64,000 nt of DNA from Lonicera japonica (GCA_021464415.1 CM038470.1:11420394-11484393), one strand, 5' to 3'. Positions 1 to 16,304 are shown, numbered from the stretch's first letter. Program-made: numbers and translations. Notes: generated by a model from the sequence alone, not told the origin.

Positions 1-4452
<4,452 letters not shown>

Positions 4453-4615
4453 TTTGCCACTATTAGAATATGAAAATTTGAAGTTATTTTTTCTTTTGGA
4501 ACTTTCGCTTAGAGGAATTATACATCTTCCGTTTCATAGAGAGATCTTTTTGAGGGATTAACTTGTGAGCCCTCATCTTACTCTTTGCGGCACTTAAAAT
4601 TTGATTATGTGAATG

Positions 4616-4621
4616 AATAAA
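4616..4621 (+). promoter_or_regulatory. Putative polyadenylation signal of TPI
   Basis: AATAAA lies 164 bases after the TPI stop codon, in an AT-rich 3' flank. The position fits a plant near-upstream element. Transcript ends are not visible from sequence alone. Confidence 0.45.
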
Positions 4622-6023
4622 TCAGACGATATTCTTATCATATTCTATGTTGATTAAAATGACCAGTATTTCCTATGACTAGCTCCCACTCGTGTAGCAG
4701 AAATTAATAGTTGCATGCTGTGTTTGATTATTTGTAAATATTGCGGGAAATAGTAGATTGCTGCCGTGTATGCTGAATTTTCAACTAACGAACAGAGCTG
4801 CTGATTTCTGTTTGGTAATGAAGAAAAGACATTGGAAAGTCAAGTTAAAAGAAAAGATAAAAATATTGAAACCACAACGCTCGTAATAAAGTATATAAGA
4901 AGACCTCATAAAGTCTTTTAGGTGCGAATTAAATCTGCACGTGGAGGCGTACGGAGGGTTGTCTACTAACGTAATATGCAGTCAAAGCTCAAAAATTCAA
5001 CGTGCATGCGTTGCAGTGATAGGCTGTTGGAAAGACAAAAGACATTTTCAACTTTTTCTTTTTTTACAAGAAACTTAAAGCTGAAGGATTTATTTTGACT
5101 TATACTTTAGGCAAATTAAGTTGTTGTTTGGTTGAGTTTTTGAGTAATTTTTAAAAGTAGGTGTTTAAAAATAGTTATAATTAATTTTATTTTATAAATT
5201 TTAATGAATTTTAAATATATATTTTTTATTTAATTTTAATTTTTGAATTTAAAATTATGATATTTTAAAATTTTCATGAAAGAGAAAATAAAGTAAAGAA
5301 AATTTTGAGAAGTGTGAAAGTAAAATATACTTTTTAGTAAAAAACCAAAATTCTTGTTTTCAGAAATGCAACCAAAGAGGAGGTAAGAGTTCAGTTTTTA
5401 TAAAAGCGTAAAAAGATTTTTTTTTTTTTTTTTATATATATACATAACACTACTTCACTTATTAACGAAATGGCATAGTTAATGTATCTCAAAATAGAAA
5501 ATTACTTTTTATTTTGAAATTTGAACCACATATTATGTAACTTTTTAAAAAAAAATAAATTTTTTTTGGAAAAGTCGAGTTGAACTCTTAATTTAGAATA
5601 AATAACTTATATTTTTGAATTATTTAAATAAAAATTAGTATTTTCTAAAAATACAAAAGTGGGAATGTCACCTTAAAAGAAAATGCTTTTTTTTTACCAG
5701 TAATTCTTATTGGCATTGTTCAAGGTACAATCCAAGAAATAAATACCGGAAAGAATAACAAGTAAATGTAGCACTACTCTAATTTAAAATGAATAAATTA
5801 TTATTATTATGGCTACTTATATTGACAAAATAATTATTTCTTTATTAGAATATAGTACTATGTTAAGAAGTTGTATTGTATACTTCTATAATTATTTTGT
5901 TAATAATACTATACTCCGTATTTTTTTATTACTAATATTAACTAATTAATTAAATAAAGAACCTCAAAGTAATAGTACCAAACAAGGAGGGGCCGGAGGT
6001 TGTTTATTCGTGAATAGAATGTC
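4622..6023. other. Intergenic AT-rich DNA between TPI and hAT-like element
   Basis: No coding exon or RNA gene was recognised. The stretch is AT-rich with homopolymer runs, such as T runs near 5419-5434 and 5560, and short ORFs without family resemblance. Confidence 0.6.
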
Positions 6024-6031
6024 ATTGTTAT

Positions 6032-7525
6032 TAGGGATGGCTTTGATATAATATCATATCATACCGAGTTTATCGCGTACTGTACTAAAAATTTGGTACA
6101 CCAAAATTTATTACCATTCCAAATTTTCGGTATACTAAAGTTCGGTATATCAAATTATCGGTATGGTACGGTACATTACAAAAAAATCAATCTTTAATTT
6201 TTTTTTTTTTGAAAGTGGACAGTCAAAAAGTGAGCATTTTTTGCTAAAACAAAATAATTAAGTTACTTTTATTTGCCTTTAATTAAGTTCTTACAATCAA
6301 TTGTTTCAAGAACACTAAACCAATTATACATATTGTTGCATTATAAATTATAATCAACACATACACATGATATACCAAAGTTCGGTAATCAACACATGTG
6401 TAACATATCTATCAAATACTTGAAAGCCGGAAGATTGAAATTTAATACGATTAGAAAAAAAAATGAAGACAAATATTTGATTGATTGAAGTTTAAAACAA
6501 GAAAATAAAAAAATGAAAATAAAAATGTGATATTTGAAGTTTAATACAATTAGCCTTTGATTAATTAAGAAAAGCTAAATAATTGGTGGATATGTTATTT
6601 ATTTGGCCAGTGCAAACTGCTAATTCATCATAATTGGTGTGTAGGATATAGTAAAAAAAAAGAATAAAAAAAAGAAATGAAAGTGAATAATAAAAAATAT
6701 GGCAAATAGTTGATACATATAAATGTATGATGAATGAAAGAGAGGATATGATTGAGAGAGAAAAAAAGAAAGATAATTAACCTTAAACAGAAAAAAGCCT
6801 TGAAATGAGTCCAATAAAATTGGAAAGAGCGGGGTGGATGAAGTGATTAAAATTAGATATTCTGTTTCTGTATGGTGGTGGTGGAGTGGCAGTGTTGTAG
6901 CGGGTAAGTGGTGGTGGTGGATTTACAGAGAAGAAAATAGGAAAATTAGTAGAAGAGATAGAGGCCAGGGCGGTGTGAGTATGAATGATGTTGTGAAACC
7001 CTAAGTTATTGTGAAAGTAAAATCTTGGTTAGCTAAAATTTGGATCCTTGATCTAAATGCTATCAATAAATGTTTTGGTATATTGGTATTATTTTAATAT
7101 ATGGCATAATGGTACAATTGGTAATAGTACAATAGGGTAATACCGTTGCCTTATCAATATTTTGGTACGGTTCTGTAATGATTTTGAGTATTATTATCAT
7201 GCCAAAAAAATCTGGTACATACCATTATTAAATTTCGGTACATTTTGGCAATTTTATGATATTGTATAGTATTTTTGGTATAATTTCCCATCCCCAGTAT
7301 TTGCTATTAAGTGGTACAATTGGTATATATGGTATACTATAGTACATACCAAAATTTTGGTATGGTACGATATAACACTGGTATTGATTTTCAGTAATAG
7401 TACTCGTGCCATACTATTTTCGTACGGTACAAATATCGATTGATATTATATTATTATCAAAATTCGGTATGTTTTAGTGATGGTACGAATTGGTATGGTA
7501 ATATTAGTATAAAAAACCATCCCTA
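6032..7525. mobile_element. Non-autonomous hAT-like DNA transposon
   Basis: The element begins TAGGGATGG and ends CCATCCCTA, a perfect 9-bp terminal inverted repeat. It is flanked by ATTGTTAT (6024-6031) and ATTGTTAA (7526-7533), an 8-bp target duplication with one mismatch. Both features fit the hAT superfamily. Inside are many short GGTAC/GTACC and TTCGGTA motifs in both orientations near each end (6060-6180 and 7070-7500), typical of subterminal transposase-binding repeats. No transposase ORF is visible, so it would need a partner in trans. Confidence 0.75.
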
Positions 7526-7533
7526 ATTGTTAA

Positions 7534-9376
7534 TATAGAATGCATGGGTCTGCTTTTGCCTTCTTCTTGGATGAAACTAAAAATAATTAAATTTAGTACC
7601 TTATATATATATATATTATTTTTTTATGACGTTTTTTCATCATAAAAACATTGAAGAATTTTTTTTACGACGAAAAAACATTGTAATAAGGACCGGTCTG
7701 CACTTAAAATTTTCCATATATATATGTGTGGCTTTCTTATATATATTTATATATAATAATAAGGGATTATGATTTTTGAATTTTAAAAATATATAAAAAA
7801 TTAAAGAATTATATGACTTAGATTAAAGAAACTTTTTAAATAATTAATAATATTTTTAGTACAAATTACCACTTAGTGTGTGTATATATATATGAATATT
7901 AAACTAGCCTAACCATTGGATGTTATTATTCTTTTTCTTCGCTCACTCTCACTGTATATATTATTATTTAATATTTATACTGGGTCCTTTTCGATTGGCT
8001 GGTATTCGTATGTATGTTGCACAATAGATCTCACTCATGTGCCAATTTGTAATAAACTATTATTCTATTTTCTTGGTCTCTTTCTTTGAATTTGGTTAAT
8101 AAAATAATAAAGATGAAAAGAAATATTCCACTAGCCGTCGGATTATAAAACTGTGTTTATAGATTTGCCGGCCGATGCCGATGCCGATGCCAAAACAATT
8201 TTGAAGTAGTTTACGAATAGGTGTAATTTATGTTCTTAAAAAACTAAAAACACCACCATTAACAAGTAATTTAATGATAATGCATTGGAATTAAATTTCG
8301 ACACTTGCAAAAATATATAGTAGCCAACGACTTTAAAAAACCCGCCTTATTACATTAAAACATAAAAAGAGATTGAGATTTTACTCCAATGAATTGTAAA
8401 AATCAAACCTTAGAGGTAGTAATCCGTTTCTTCACTCCAACTTAAAAATTTATATTTTACTTTGATTAAAAAATGGCCCAATACTTTGCTTGCCCCTAAA
8501 TTAAAACTAACCAAAATGAAAATTCTATCACAGTCAACAAGAAATAACTACTTTGAATCTGCGGTAAGCAAGCCGTGTCTAATTATTAAATTTTTACAGT
8601 AATAAATTAAATTTTAATTTTTATCACCATTGATTTTCTCAAGAATACAACAAGATATATATATTCAGAACTCAACTCATAGGTTGCTACATGGCTTGGA
8701 TTTACTTGAAGCTAACGATGACGCTTAACGAATGAATATGTGATTATTTAGCGCTTGTAAGTTTAAATTTCAATACTAGTTCTAGCTCTAGCTCTAGCTC
8801 TAGCGATTTGTGAAAATAATCGTAAATTATCGCCGAAGCTTATAGAAGGCTTTGGAGTGACTCAACTTGCCTCACCTCACCTACACTTAGAAAGAGTAGT
8901 TGATATTTTTGGGTCTTCATGAGCTCCCGCCATTTATGACAGTCAAATCTCTCTCTCTCTCTCTCGATATACATATATATATATAATAATAATTAAAAGC
9001 TGGAAGAAAGCGACGAATTCAAGAAGAAAAGTCAACCCTTGAGGCGAAGATCTGGAAGAATTCTCGTGAAGCCAACGAAAGACAATACAATACCCTACCT
9101 CAATTTTATATTAATATTCATCATTTTATTATTATTATATTGTAACAATATATATTATCCTCTTTCTCTGTATGTTCGCATCTTTTTATTTGAAAATTAT
9201 TCTGGTTTCGTTTACGTATTGGAGTTCTTTTCTCTCTCTCTCTTCAAAGAAGAACCATAAATTATATATATTTTTTATTTATAGGACAGGCGATCTATCT
9301 CTCTCTGCCTGTCGGAATTAATTAGAAAGAAAGAAGAAAAAAAAACCAAGATCGATCGGAGCTTAATTTACTCCCA
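7534..9376. other. Intergenic DNA and presumed promoter/5'UTR of the PBL kinase
   Basis: No gene is recognised up to the kinase start. Small tandem repeats occur, with GATGCC at 8173-8190 and AGCTCT at 8784-8808. CT-rich runs at 8949-8964 and 9232-9243 and a TATA-rich stretch at 8966-8990 are the usual make-up of a plant core promoter and 5' leader. The exact transcription start cannot be set. Confidence 0.45.
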
Positions 9377-12300
9377 ATGGGTTTATGTTTCGGTGTTCAA
9401 ATCAAAGCCGAGAGTCCCCTTCACGATGGTATTTATATTCAACTATGCTGCTCATTTTTATACTATTAATTTCACTTCTTCCTGTTGTTCCATCGAAATT
9501 ATTATCCTTTCCCCACAGCTCTTTCTTGTATGCGCACACGGTGTTTGCGGTTTTTTTGCCTCCTCATACTGATTGTTCAGTTATATTTGCTTGCTTAAAA
9601 AAATCCACTTATCCCAATATTTTGAGCTTTTATTATCTTCTTCCTCCTCTCATTCTTTTTAGGAAGTTTTCTTGTAAATGCTCAGCTTCACTAGATATTG
9701 TTGGTTTTCCGTGGTTTGACCATCTTACCTTACATGAATTTTCATTCTCTTCAATTGGACCCTTTTTATTTGAAGATGGCATTATTTGGTTTAATTCTTC
9801 TTATGGATTCAAATGGATGGTACAATTATGCACAAGCTGTTTAAATAGCTAATCTTCATTGCATGTGCTTTTGATTCTTTCTTCACGGATTCCTCCTTCT
9901 ATCCTGCAAATTGAGAGCCCTTAACATAACTGGGTTTTTAATGTTGGAAATTGAAATGCCCCAACTTTTTAACTCGTTGAAAAACCAAATAAATTCAATT
10001 TAATTAGACTTGAGTCCTATTTTTATTTGTCCAAAAGGTCCAAATATATAATGAAGATGGGGCATTGATATGTGTGTGTGCAGGCAAGGCTTCTCCCTTG
10101 GTCCCACATACCCCGCGGAGCCAGCAAGAAATTTTGCATTCATCAAACTTGAAGAACTTTGCGTTTAATGAACTTAAACTCGCAACCAGGAACTTCCGCC
10201 CTGATAGTGTGCTGGGAGAAGGTGGTTTCGGTAGTGTTTTTAAGGGGTGGATAGACGAGCACACGCTTACAGCTGCCAAGCCCACCATCGGCATGGTCAT
10301 TGCCGTGAAGAGACTAAACCAACTTGGTTCCCAAGGCCACAAAGAATGGTTGGTAAGTATTGCACACTTCTCTGCTTAAGATCAATGCCACCCAATTTGC
10401 GATGCTTTAGCACATGGTCCAGGTCAAGGGGTGGGGAAGGCTTAGTTGGAGCACTAATGCTATACATATATGTAACTAACACAGTGGAATCCTTGATATA
10501 CCTATATGTATTTATGTATGTTTGCACATATACAATATGTGACTTTTCCTGTGTCTGTGCAAGTCAAAATAAGGGGTAGCTAGGGTAGGTGTTTAGGCAA
10601 CACTGCTTAGGGGAATTTGAAGTCTTGTATCATGCATCTTGCTTGAATTGGATAGAGTTGGGCATATAATAATTTAATAATTTTACAATGAAACAGTTTG
10701 AGAACACATTTTGAGGACATGGTGATGTGTCACTCATTTATTGGTTTTGTAGGGGGAACTTGCACAGAATCCAACTACAGTAAGCTCAATTACCTAACCA
10801 TTAGTGACACGTCACCGTGACCTCTAAACATATCCTCATCATTTGTCCCTTTATAAATACTTTTAATGACAATGCATGGCAGTTGAATTTGATAGTTTAG
10901 CAAGTGATACTTTTCGATCAACATGCTGAGTCAACATTGTGACTCATACTTTCAAGTAAGATGATTGGTTAAATGATACATAATTTTGTTGCCTCTTGAA
11001 CTACAGGCGGAAATTCATTATCTGGGGCAGCTTTATCATCCTAATCTTGTGAAATTGGTAGGATACTGCTTAGAGGATGAGCACCGGCTTCTGGTATATG
11101 AGTTCATGCCCCGAGGCAGCTTGGAAAATCATCTATTTAGGAGTGAGTTGTTAATGTCATTAGCTCTTTAGCATGTGCAGTATTTTCCATCTTTGGTGGT
11201 GTTTGATTACTTGGAAATTTCAAAGGAATCAATTTCCATGGTTGAACTTGCTTTAACCCATGTTTTCCTTTTTCATGGAATCCATATACATTTTACCAGC
11301 TCGGCCTATGATTATGTTTTGTGAGGAAACTTTTCCGTGAAAAACAATTCCAAGATGTTCAATTTGTTTCAATCTGAACCAATCAAACACGCCCCAATTA
11401 AATTTGAGCAGCATTATCTCTGGCCTTCATTCTCTTTTATTTGATGGATTTAACACTCGGTTATCATTCCTTGGAACAGGGAGTTCTTACTTCCAGCCGC
11501 TGTCTTGGAACCTTAGAATGAAGGTTGCTCTTGGGGCCGCAAGGGGACTTGCGTATCTTCACAGCCCGGAAGCAAAAGTCATTTATCGTGATTTCAAATC
11601 ATCTAATATCTTGATTGATTCCGTATGTATAACATTTCAAGTTTATGGGTTCAAGAATACTTCCAAGCTATAATTTTGTGTGATTTTCTTACAAAATCAT
11701 TTTGTTGTTTGATTGCCAGAACTACAATGCAAAGCTTTCCGATTTTGGGTTGGCCAAGGATGGGCCGATGGATGGTAAAAGCCATGTATCTACAAGGGTT
11801 ATGGGCACCTATGGTTATGCAGCTCCCGAGTATATGGCTACAGGTATTGTGAATTCTCAGCTTTGATCGCGTCTACATCTACATGTCTGCACTCTGTTTA
11901 CTGCAGAAGATCTTGCATCCTTGTCATTCACTTTCTTTACAATTGTAGATTCCCTTTATGCGGATTAGACTTGAATGCAACATTATGTGTTATTAACTTA
12001 GACTAGTAACTGTAACAATCCTAGTGTTGCGAGCGGGCTTGACATTGGCCTCTAAGGGGAGCGGATGCAACAACCATGTTGTAGGTAGGTTGTTGTATGT
12101 GCCGCGGTGTGGCTACAATAAGTATTAGCATGCTACACATAGTATGTGTTGTGTATGCGTGGTCACTGGCCCTTCCTAGTAAGAGGCCTTTTGTTGAAAA
12201 GCAAAATTGTTTGGGCTCATATATTGCTTCTAAATTCTAATCCTCACTTCAATCTCCTATTGTTAGGTCATTTAACTGCCAAAAGCGACATATACAGTTT

Positions 12301-12580
12301 TGGCGTAGTTCTCCTCGAAATGCTAACCGGGCGACGAGTAGTAGACCACAACCGACCACCTGGGGAAAACAATCTTATACCATGGGCTAAGCCTTACCTT
12401 ACCAGAAAACGCAGAATCTTATACATAATGGACGCCCGTATTAAAGGGCAGTACTCGGTGAATGCAGCACTTAGAGCAGCTACACTTGCGACCAAGTGCC
12501 TTTCGACAGAACCCAGGTCTCGGCCCGACATGGACGAGGTTGTAAAGGCATTGGAGAAGCTTCAAGACTTGAAAGACTAG
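9377..12580 (+). CDS. PBL-type receptor-like cytoplasmic kinase (RLCK VII)
   Basis: This is a serine/threonine kinase of the class that relays signals from plasma-membrane immune and growth receptors. Six exons (9377-9428, 10084-10352, 11007-11142, 11480-11622, 11720-11843, 12267-12580) join in phase to 345 residues. The start MGLCFG has Gly2 for N-myristoylation and Cys4 for palmitoylation, which predicts membrane attachment. Visible kinase features are the glycine loop [11 protein letters not shown] (62-72), catalytic Lys93 in VIAVKRL, Glu109, [13 protein letters not shown] (Asp190, the YRDFK form of this family), DFG at 208-210, and activation segment [13 protein letters not shown]. The C-terminus stops soon after the kinase domain (LEKLQDLKD), so the protein is short beside typical 380-450-residue members. 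The small first exon carrying only the lipidation signal matches the family. Its receptor partner cannot be inferred. Confidence 0.93.
10713..10824. repeat. Inverted repeat (MITE-like) in kinase intron 2
   Basis: GAGGACATGGTGATGTGTCA near 10713 is matched in reverse complement by TGACACGTCACCGTGACCTC near 10805-10824. The arms flank about 70 bases. The element may extend further outward into AT-rich sequence. No ORF is present. Confidence 0.5.
11193..11398. mobile_element. MITE-like element in kinase intron 3
   Basis: The left end GGTGGTGTTTGATTACTTGG pairs with the right end, which contains CCAATCAAACACGCCCC. The GTGTTTGATT ends and about 205-bp length are common in plant non-autonomous DNA transposons. 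Ends are approximate and no clear target duplication was found. Confidence 0.55.
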
Positions 12581-13379
12581 GGGAGCAGTGGCAGTAGTAG
12601 AATGGAAGCGCGGTGACATGTATACAATTACTGTAGAATGATTGCTAATGGAGCTGTTGATATACTGTATAGTTATGTTTTTTAATTTTTTTGACCTGAT
12701 GTTGGAGTTTTCTTGTATCTATGTTTGTATTAATTTAATAACTTTCTTTGTATTAACAATTTTGTATCAATAGAAATTCCCCTTTTTAAGATGGAAGAAC
12801 GAGTGAGATGAAGTGTTAATCCACTGATTGTTAACTAATCCATCCACATTGGGACGGCTATCTTTCAAAAATTTAACAAGTTTATTTTTCTCATTGCAAA
12901 GGGTTCTAAAACTCAAACCGCCCCCTCTGCTCTCAATTTTCTTAGATACAAATACAATACAAAAGCATTTTAGACATTCTTAATTGTACACCAAGAATTT
13001 TTCTTATGTTTAAAATATAATACAGACAGATAAATCTCATACGTGACACGAATGTTGATTTTAAACTTTTTACTAGATATATCGTTTTCCATTTTTCTCC
13101 AAGCATGGATTTATATCAAATAAATTTGGGTCAAAGACCTTCTCACATATTCGGGTGAATAAATTTGGGTCAAAGACCTTGTCACATATTCGGAAGAATG
13201 GAATTTAGAGATACTACAAGGTTTATTTATGAATCAATTTTCATTATCATTAGGATATTCCGGTGACGCAAAGTTAAGATATGCTAGTTTGGCGTTATAC
13301 GAAGGATGGGGTATACTTTACACGATCTGGTTATTATCTTATTATGCAGCCTAATCTTTTAGCAGATAGTTTAGATCAA
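12581..13379. other. 3' flank of the kinase gene
   Basis: No gene is seen. A direct tandem duplication of about 40 bases occurs at about 13118-13198, where AAATTTGGGTCAAAGACCTT appears twice with CACATATTCGG after each. The nearest downstream recognisable sequence is the L1 relic. Confidence 0.5.
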
Positions 13380-13556
13380 CGTAATGCATCGTCCTCCGGA
13401 CCACATGAGGAATGGAATTTGATTTAGCAATCTGGAGTCCCAAACAAAGTTGGGGAGAAATGTGCTTCCTACTCGCTCTAATATTTTAGCTCAAAATATT
13501 CAAATTGATGATTGTTGTGGTGTCATTTGGGGTCAATGGAATGAGGTCGTGCATGG

Positions 13557-13822
13557 TGTTAGAATATCATTGGATCCCAAAATGCATTGGATCCCTTTTC
13601 TTCCCTTTCTCTTTCTTGGATCCTTTTCTTTCTTTTTCCCTTCTTTCATCTTTTATATTTATTTTCTTTTCATCAATTGTTATAATTAGTTTTCCCTTTG
13701 TAATAGTATATATTAGTTAGTCTTGTATTGTTAATTTATGAAGTGATTGTAACAATGTAACCCATTATGAATTTCTTGCTCATTAATACAATTTCTCTAT
13801 TTTTATGTTGTATAATTTAACA
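13557..13822 (+). repeat. 5' LTR of the TRIM-like element
   Basis: This 266-bp LTR begins TG and ends CA. It is CT-rich in its first half and contains TAATAGTATATATTAG as a possible promoter-like AT block. It matches the copy at 15059-15322 with roughly a dozen differences counted by eye. Confidence 0.85.
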
Positions 13823-13834
13823 TGGTATTAGAGC
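13823..13834 (+). other. Primer-binding site (tRNA-iMet type)
   Basis: TGGTATTAGAGC directly follows the 5' LTR. The common plant consensus is TGGTATCAGAGC, so this copy has one transition. Confidence 0.7.
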
Positions 13835-14240
13835 AATTCAATTTCTTCACCTAATTTTTTTTTCTTTTTTTAGTTTCTCCTTTTCCGGCGGGCTGCCCTT
13901 TGCCGCCTGCCCGGTCAACCGTCAACCATCGAGTGGCCTCTCCGACACGCAGAAGCCGTCGATCATAGCTACCTCAAAAGCCGGCATTTTCAACCTGTAG
14001 GTTGGTGCTCACAGGCGTTGTTTCTTTAACAACGGGTTTACGGTCAGAATCACCATTAATTTCTCCCTCAGAAGAACATAGAACAAATCACTCTGCCTCG
14101 TCAGAGAGATGATGAGAAAATGAGCCTACAATTCCCTACTTTTTACCTACAGTGCACTCTCGAGTACGCCGTAAAATCAGCCAACCACTTTTTTTTTCTC
14201 CCGTGCTCACCATCTCCTCTATCCACTTCAAAATAACAAT

Positions 14241-14507
14241 AACAATTCCAACTCTATTGATTTAAAGCTTCTTGCCCAGTTACAACAACATGGGTTTTCT
14301 TCACACACCCCTTACCTTCTCAACAAACTTATGTCTTCGTGCACAAAATCTTCCTCTTTGTATATCGGAATCCAACTTCATTCCACTGTTATCAAGATGG
14401 GTTTTCAATCAAACGTGTATATTAGCAATGCTCTTGTTGATATGTACTCAAAATGCAGTCAAATCCCATGTGCTCACCTACTGTTCGACGAAACACCACC
14501 ACCAGCA
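14241..14507 (+). pseudogene. Captured pentatricopeptide-repeat gene fragment inside TRIM
   Basis: A continuous frame reads NSIDLKLLAQLQQHGF near its start. It continues through QLHSTVIKMGFQSNVYI, then SNALVDMYSKC and AHLLFDETP. These are hallmark phrases of plant PLS-type PPR proteins, RNA-binding factors of mitochondria and plastids. It resembles an N-terminal portion, with one to two repeats only. There is no start-to-stop PPR gene here, and the frame runs into unrelated sequence after about 14507. Its position between LTR-element primer site and 3' LTR indicates transduplication rather than a resident gene. Confidence 0.6.
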
Positions 14508-14569
14508 GCAGATACCCAACTCTCACCTACTCCTTTCCAGCAGTACAGCACCGGCGTGACCAGTCGCCT

Positions 14570-14779
14570 TCAGCCACCGTCACTGCCTTCTCTCTCCCAT
14601 TCTCGGTCCCTATCTCGGTCCTCTCTCACATGGTAACGGTCTCTGTCGTAGTCCCGGTCATAATCTCGATCGTAACCTCGGTCCCTGTATCTGTAACTGT
14701 CTCTTTTTTGATCCCGTTCCTTTTCCCTTGCTGGACTTCGACCACGATACAAATGCTTCTGCCAAGAAAACAGACTCAT
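14570..14779 (-). pseudogene. Captured Arg/Asp-rich splicing-factor-like fragment inside TRIM
   Basis: On the minus strand a 69-codon open frame contains RGRSPAREKERDQKRDSYRY, followed by repeated RDYDRDYDRD and EDRDRDREWERE units. Such RS/RD arrays occur in pre-mRNA splicing proteins. The family member cannot be named from so short and repetitive a piece. It lies antisense to the PPR-like piece within the same LTR element, which suggests separate capture events. Confidence 0.4.
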
Positions 14780-14799
14780 ATCTAATTTTCTCTCTCCTC

Positions 14800-15050
14800 T
14801 TGCGCTAAGTCTCTCTCTCTCTCTCCTTCCGACGGAGCTTCCAACTCTCTCTCTGCTATTTCTGACCTGGATCTAGAAAATGCAGAGCAGCTCATTTAGC
14901 CTCTCTCATTCAATTTCCCTTCCCAAGCTTCGTCAACCTTCCATCCTCACCAGAACCCCAGATCTGACCTCCGACAGAGCCACCTTTTCTTATTTATATT
15001 TCCATTATCTCTCTTCAAATTCAAATTGGTCTCTTCATACTACTTTGAGT
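14800..15050 (+). pseudogene. Possible captured 5'UTR plus transit-peptide-like exon inside TRIM
   Basis: A CT-rich tract (14811-14826) typical of plant 5' leaders precedes an ATG at 14880. That ATG opens MQSSSFSLSHSISLPKLR, a Ser-rich, positively charged start like a plastid or mitochondrial targeting peptide. The frame continues without a recognised domain into the 3' LTR. The donor gene is unknown and a chance resemblance is possible. Confidence 0.3.
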
Positions 15051-15058
15051 TTGATAGG

Positions 15059-15322
15059 TGTTAGAATATCATTGAATCCCAAAATGCATTGGATCCCTTT
15101 TTTTCCCTTTCTCTTTCTTGGATCCCTTTCTTTCTTTTTCCCTTCTTTCATCTTTTATATATTTTTTTTTTATCAATTGTTATAATTAATTTTCCTTTTG
15201 TAATAGTATATATTAGTTAGTCTTGTATTGTTAATTTATGAAGTGATTGTAACAATGTAACCCATTGTGGATTTCTTGCTTATTAATATAATTTCTCTAT
15301 TTTTATGTTGTATAATTTAACA
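15059..15322 (+). repeat. 3' LTR of the TRIM-like element
   Basis: This 264-bp copy matches 13557-13822, with the same TGTTAG start and TTTAACA end. It is preceded by TTTGAGTTTGATAGG, a weak polypurine tract, and followed by the target duplication CATGG. Confidence 0.85.
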
Positions 15323-16304
15323 CATGGATGCCTCTAAACCTCCATTTATTCTAGCATCTCAGGCAAGGGAATTTCTACAACACTTTAGAGATGCAAACTT
15401 CAGTCTTACTACCCCACGATCTGATGGTGTCCCTCGTTGGAAGCCTCCAAATCTAGGTATTCATAATATTAATTTTGATGTAGCTGTTTTTTTAAATTAT
15501 GTGTATTAGGGTTGGGGTTGTAGTTAGAAATCATGAAAGCAACGTTTTGGCTGCTCTATTTCATAAGTTTAAGAACACCTTTAGATGTAGAAGTAGCGGA
15601 AGCAAATACTAATCTTATTGCTATTAAGTTCAATGTGGGTATGGGTTTTCATTCTTTGGAGAGTGAAGGAAAAGTTATAGTGAAAATCTGTCCAAAATTA
15701 GAGGTTTATCGTAGAGGCTAATTTGTGATTGCATCAGTACTTAAATATTTATATTTCTTAGTGCAATTGCTCCGCCGCTAATAATGTTGCGTACTCCCTA
15801 GCTAAACACGTTAGGCATGTTGATGAATTTTTATAAGAGTGCCTAAATTTTTTAAATTATAATATAAATGTTGACTTGTTTTTTACAAACGAATGATCAT
15901 GTGTTGCTTTAAAAATAAATACATTTTTTTGAACAAATTAACAAAAAATAAAAAAATGAATAAATATAATTCACAAATAATTGTCACCCATATCACCCTC
16001 CTTCCCTTCCAATTAAATAAAATTTCAGAAATTAGTGCAAAGAAATTTGTACAACTAATTGAAACAATTTATTTTAACATTATAAACTTAAAAAAAATTT
16101 AAGATTTGTTTGAAATAAATAAAAAGTTTTATAAATATCAAAGGGTGTTAATGTCTTTTTGGATGAGGAGGTGAGGTTTAAGAGGAAGCCTTCGTGCGAC
16201 AGTGAAAGGTTCTGGACGTCTACGGCTCTTCCTTCTTCTCTCCCAGAATTTAGCACAGTAAAAAAGAAGCAGCTCGCCTCATAGGTAACAGAACACCTCT
16301 CTCA

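Larger units (their letters stand above)
13557..15322 (+). mobile_element. TRIM-like LTR retrotransposon carrying host-gene pieces
   Basis: Two direct LTRs flank 1236 bp of internal DNA. The element is bounded by the 5-bp target duplication CATGG at 13552-13556 and 15323-15327. Both LTRs start TGTTAGAATATC and end TATAATTTAACA. Immediately after the 5' LTR, TGGTATTAGAGC (13823-13834) resembles the primer site for initiator tRNA-Met used by many plant elements. There is no gag, protease, integrase or reverse transcriptase, so it is non-autonomous. Its interior instead contains a PPR-like coding fragment, an antisense Arg/Asp-rich coding fragment and a third exon-like piece, listed separately. 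About 94-95% LTR identity by eye suggests a moderately recent insertion. Confidence 0.85.
13380..15840 (+). pseudogene. Degenerate L1 (LINE) 3' region, split by an LTR element
   Basis: Two blocks of broken coding sequence on the + strand belong to the end of a plant L1 ORF2. The first (about 13440-13556) reads NVLPTRSNILAQNIQIDDC and NEVVHG, as in the reverse-transcriptase zinc-binding domain. The second (15328-15840) has WKPPNLGIHNINFDVAVF, then VVRNHESNVLAALFHK and, further on, a NNVAYSLAKHVR-like RNase H ending. Frameshifts and stops occur throughout, so it is dead. The 13557-15322 LTR element with its CATGG duplication sits exactly between the halves and is younger. Confidence 0.7.

Noticed and set aside
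9385..9852. 155-codon open frame at the start of the kinase gene
   Set aside because: It is an alternative frame overlapping kinase exon 1 and intron 1. It has no family resemblance, while the MGLCFG frame splices cleanly into the kinase.
14331..14636. A resident PPR gene
   Set aside because: Only one to two repeats are present, the frame runs into unrelated sequence, and LTRs with a target duplication bracket it.
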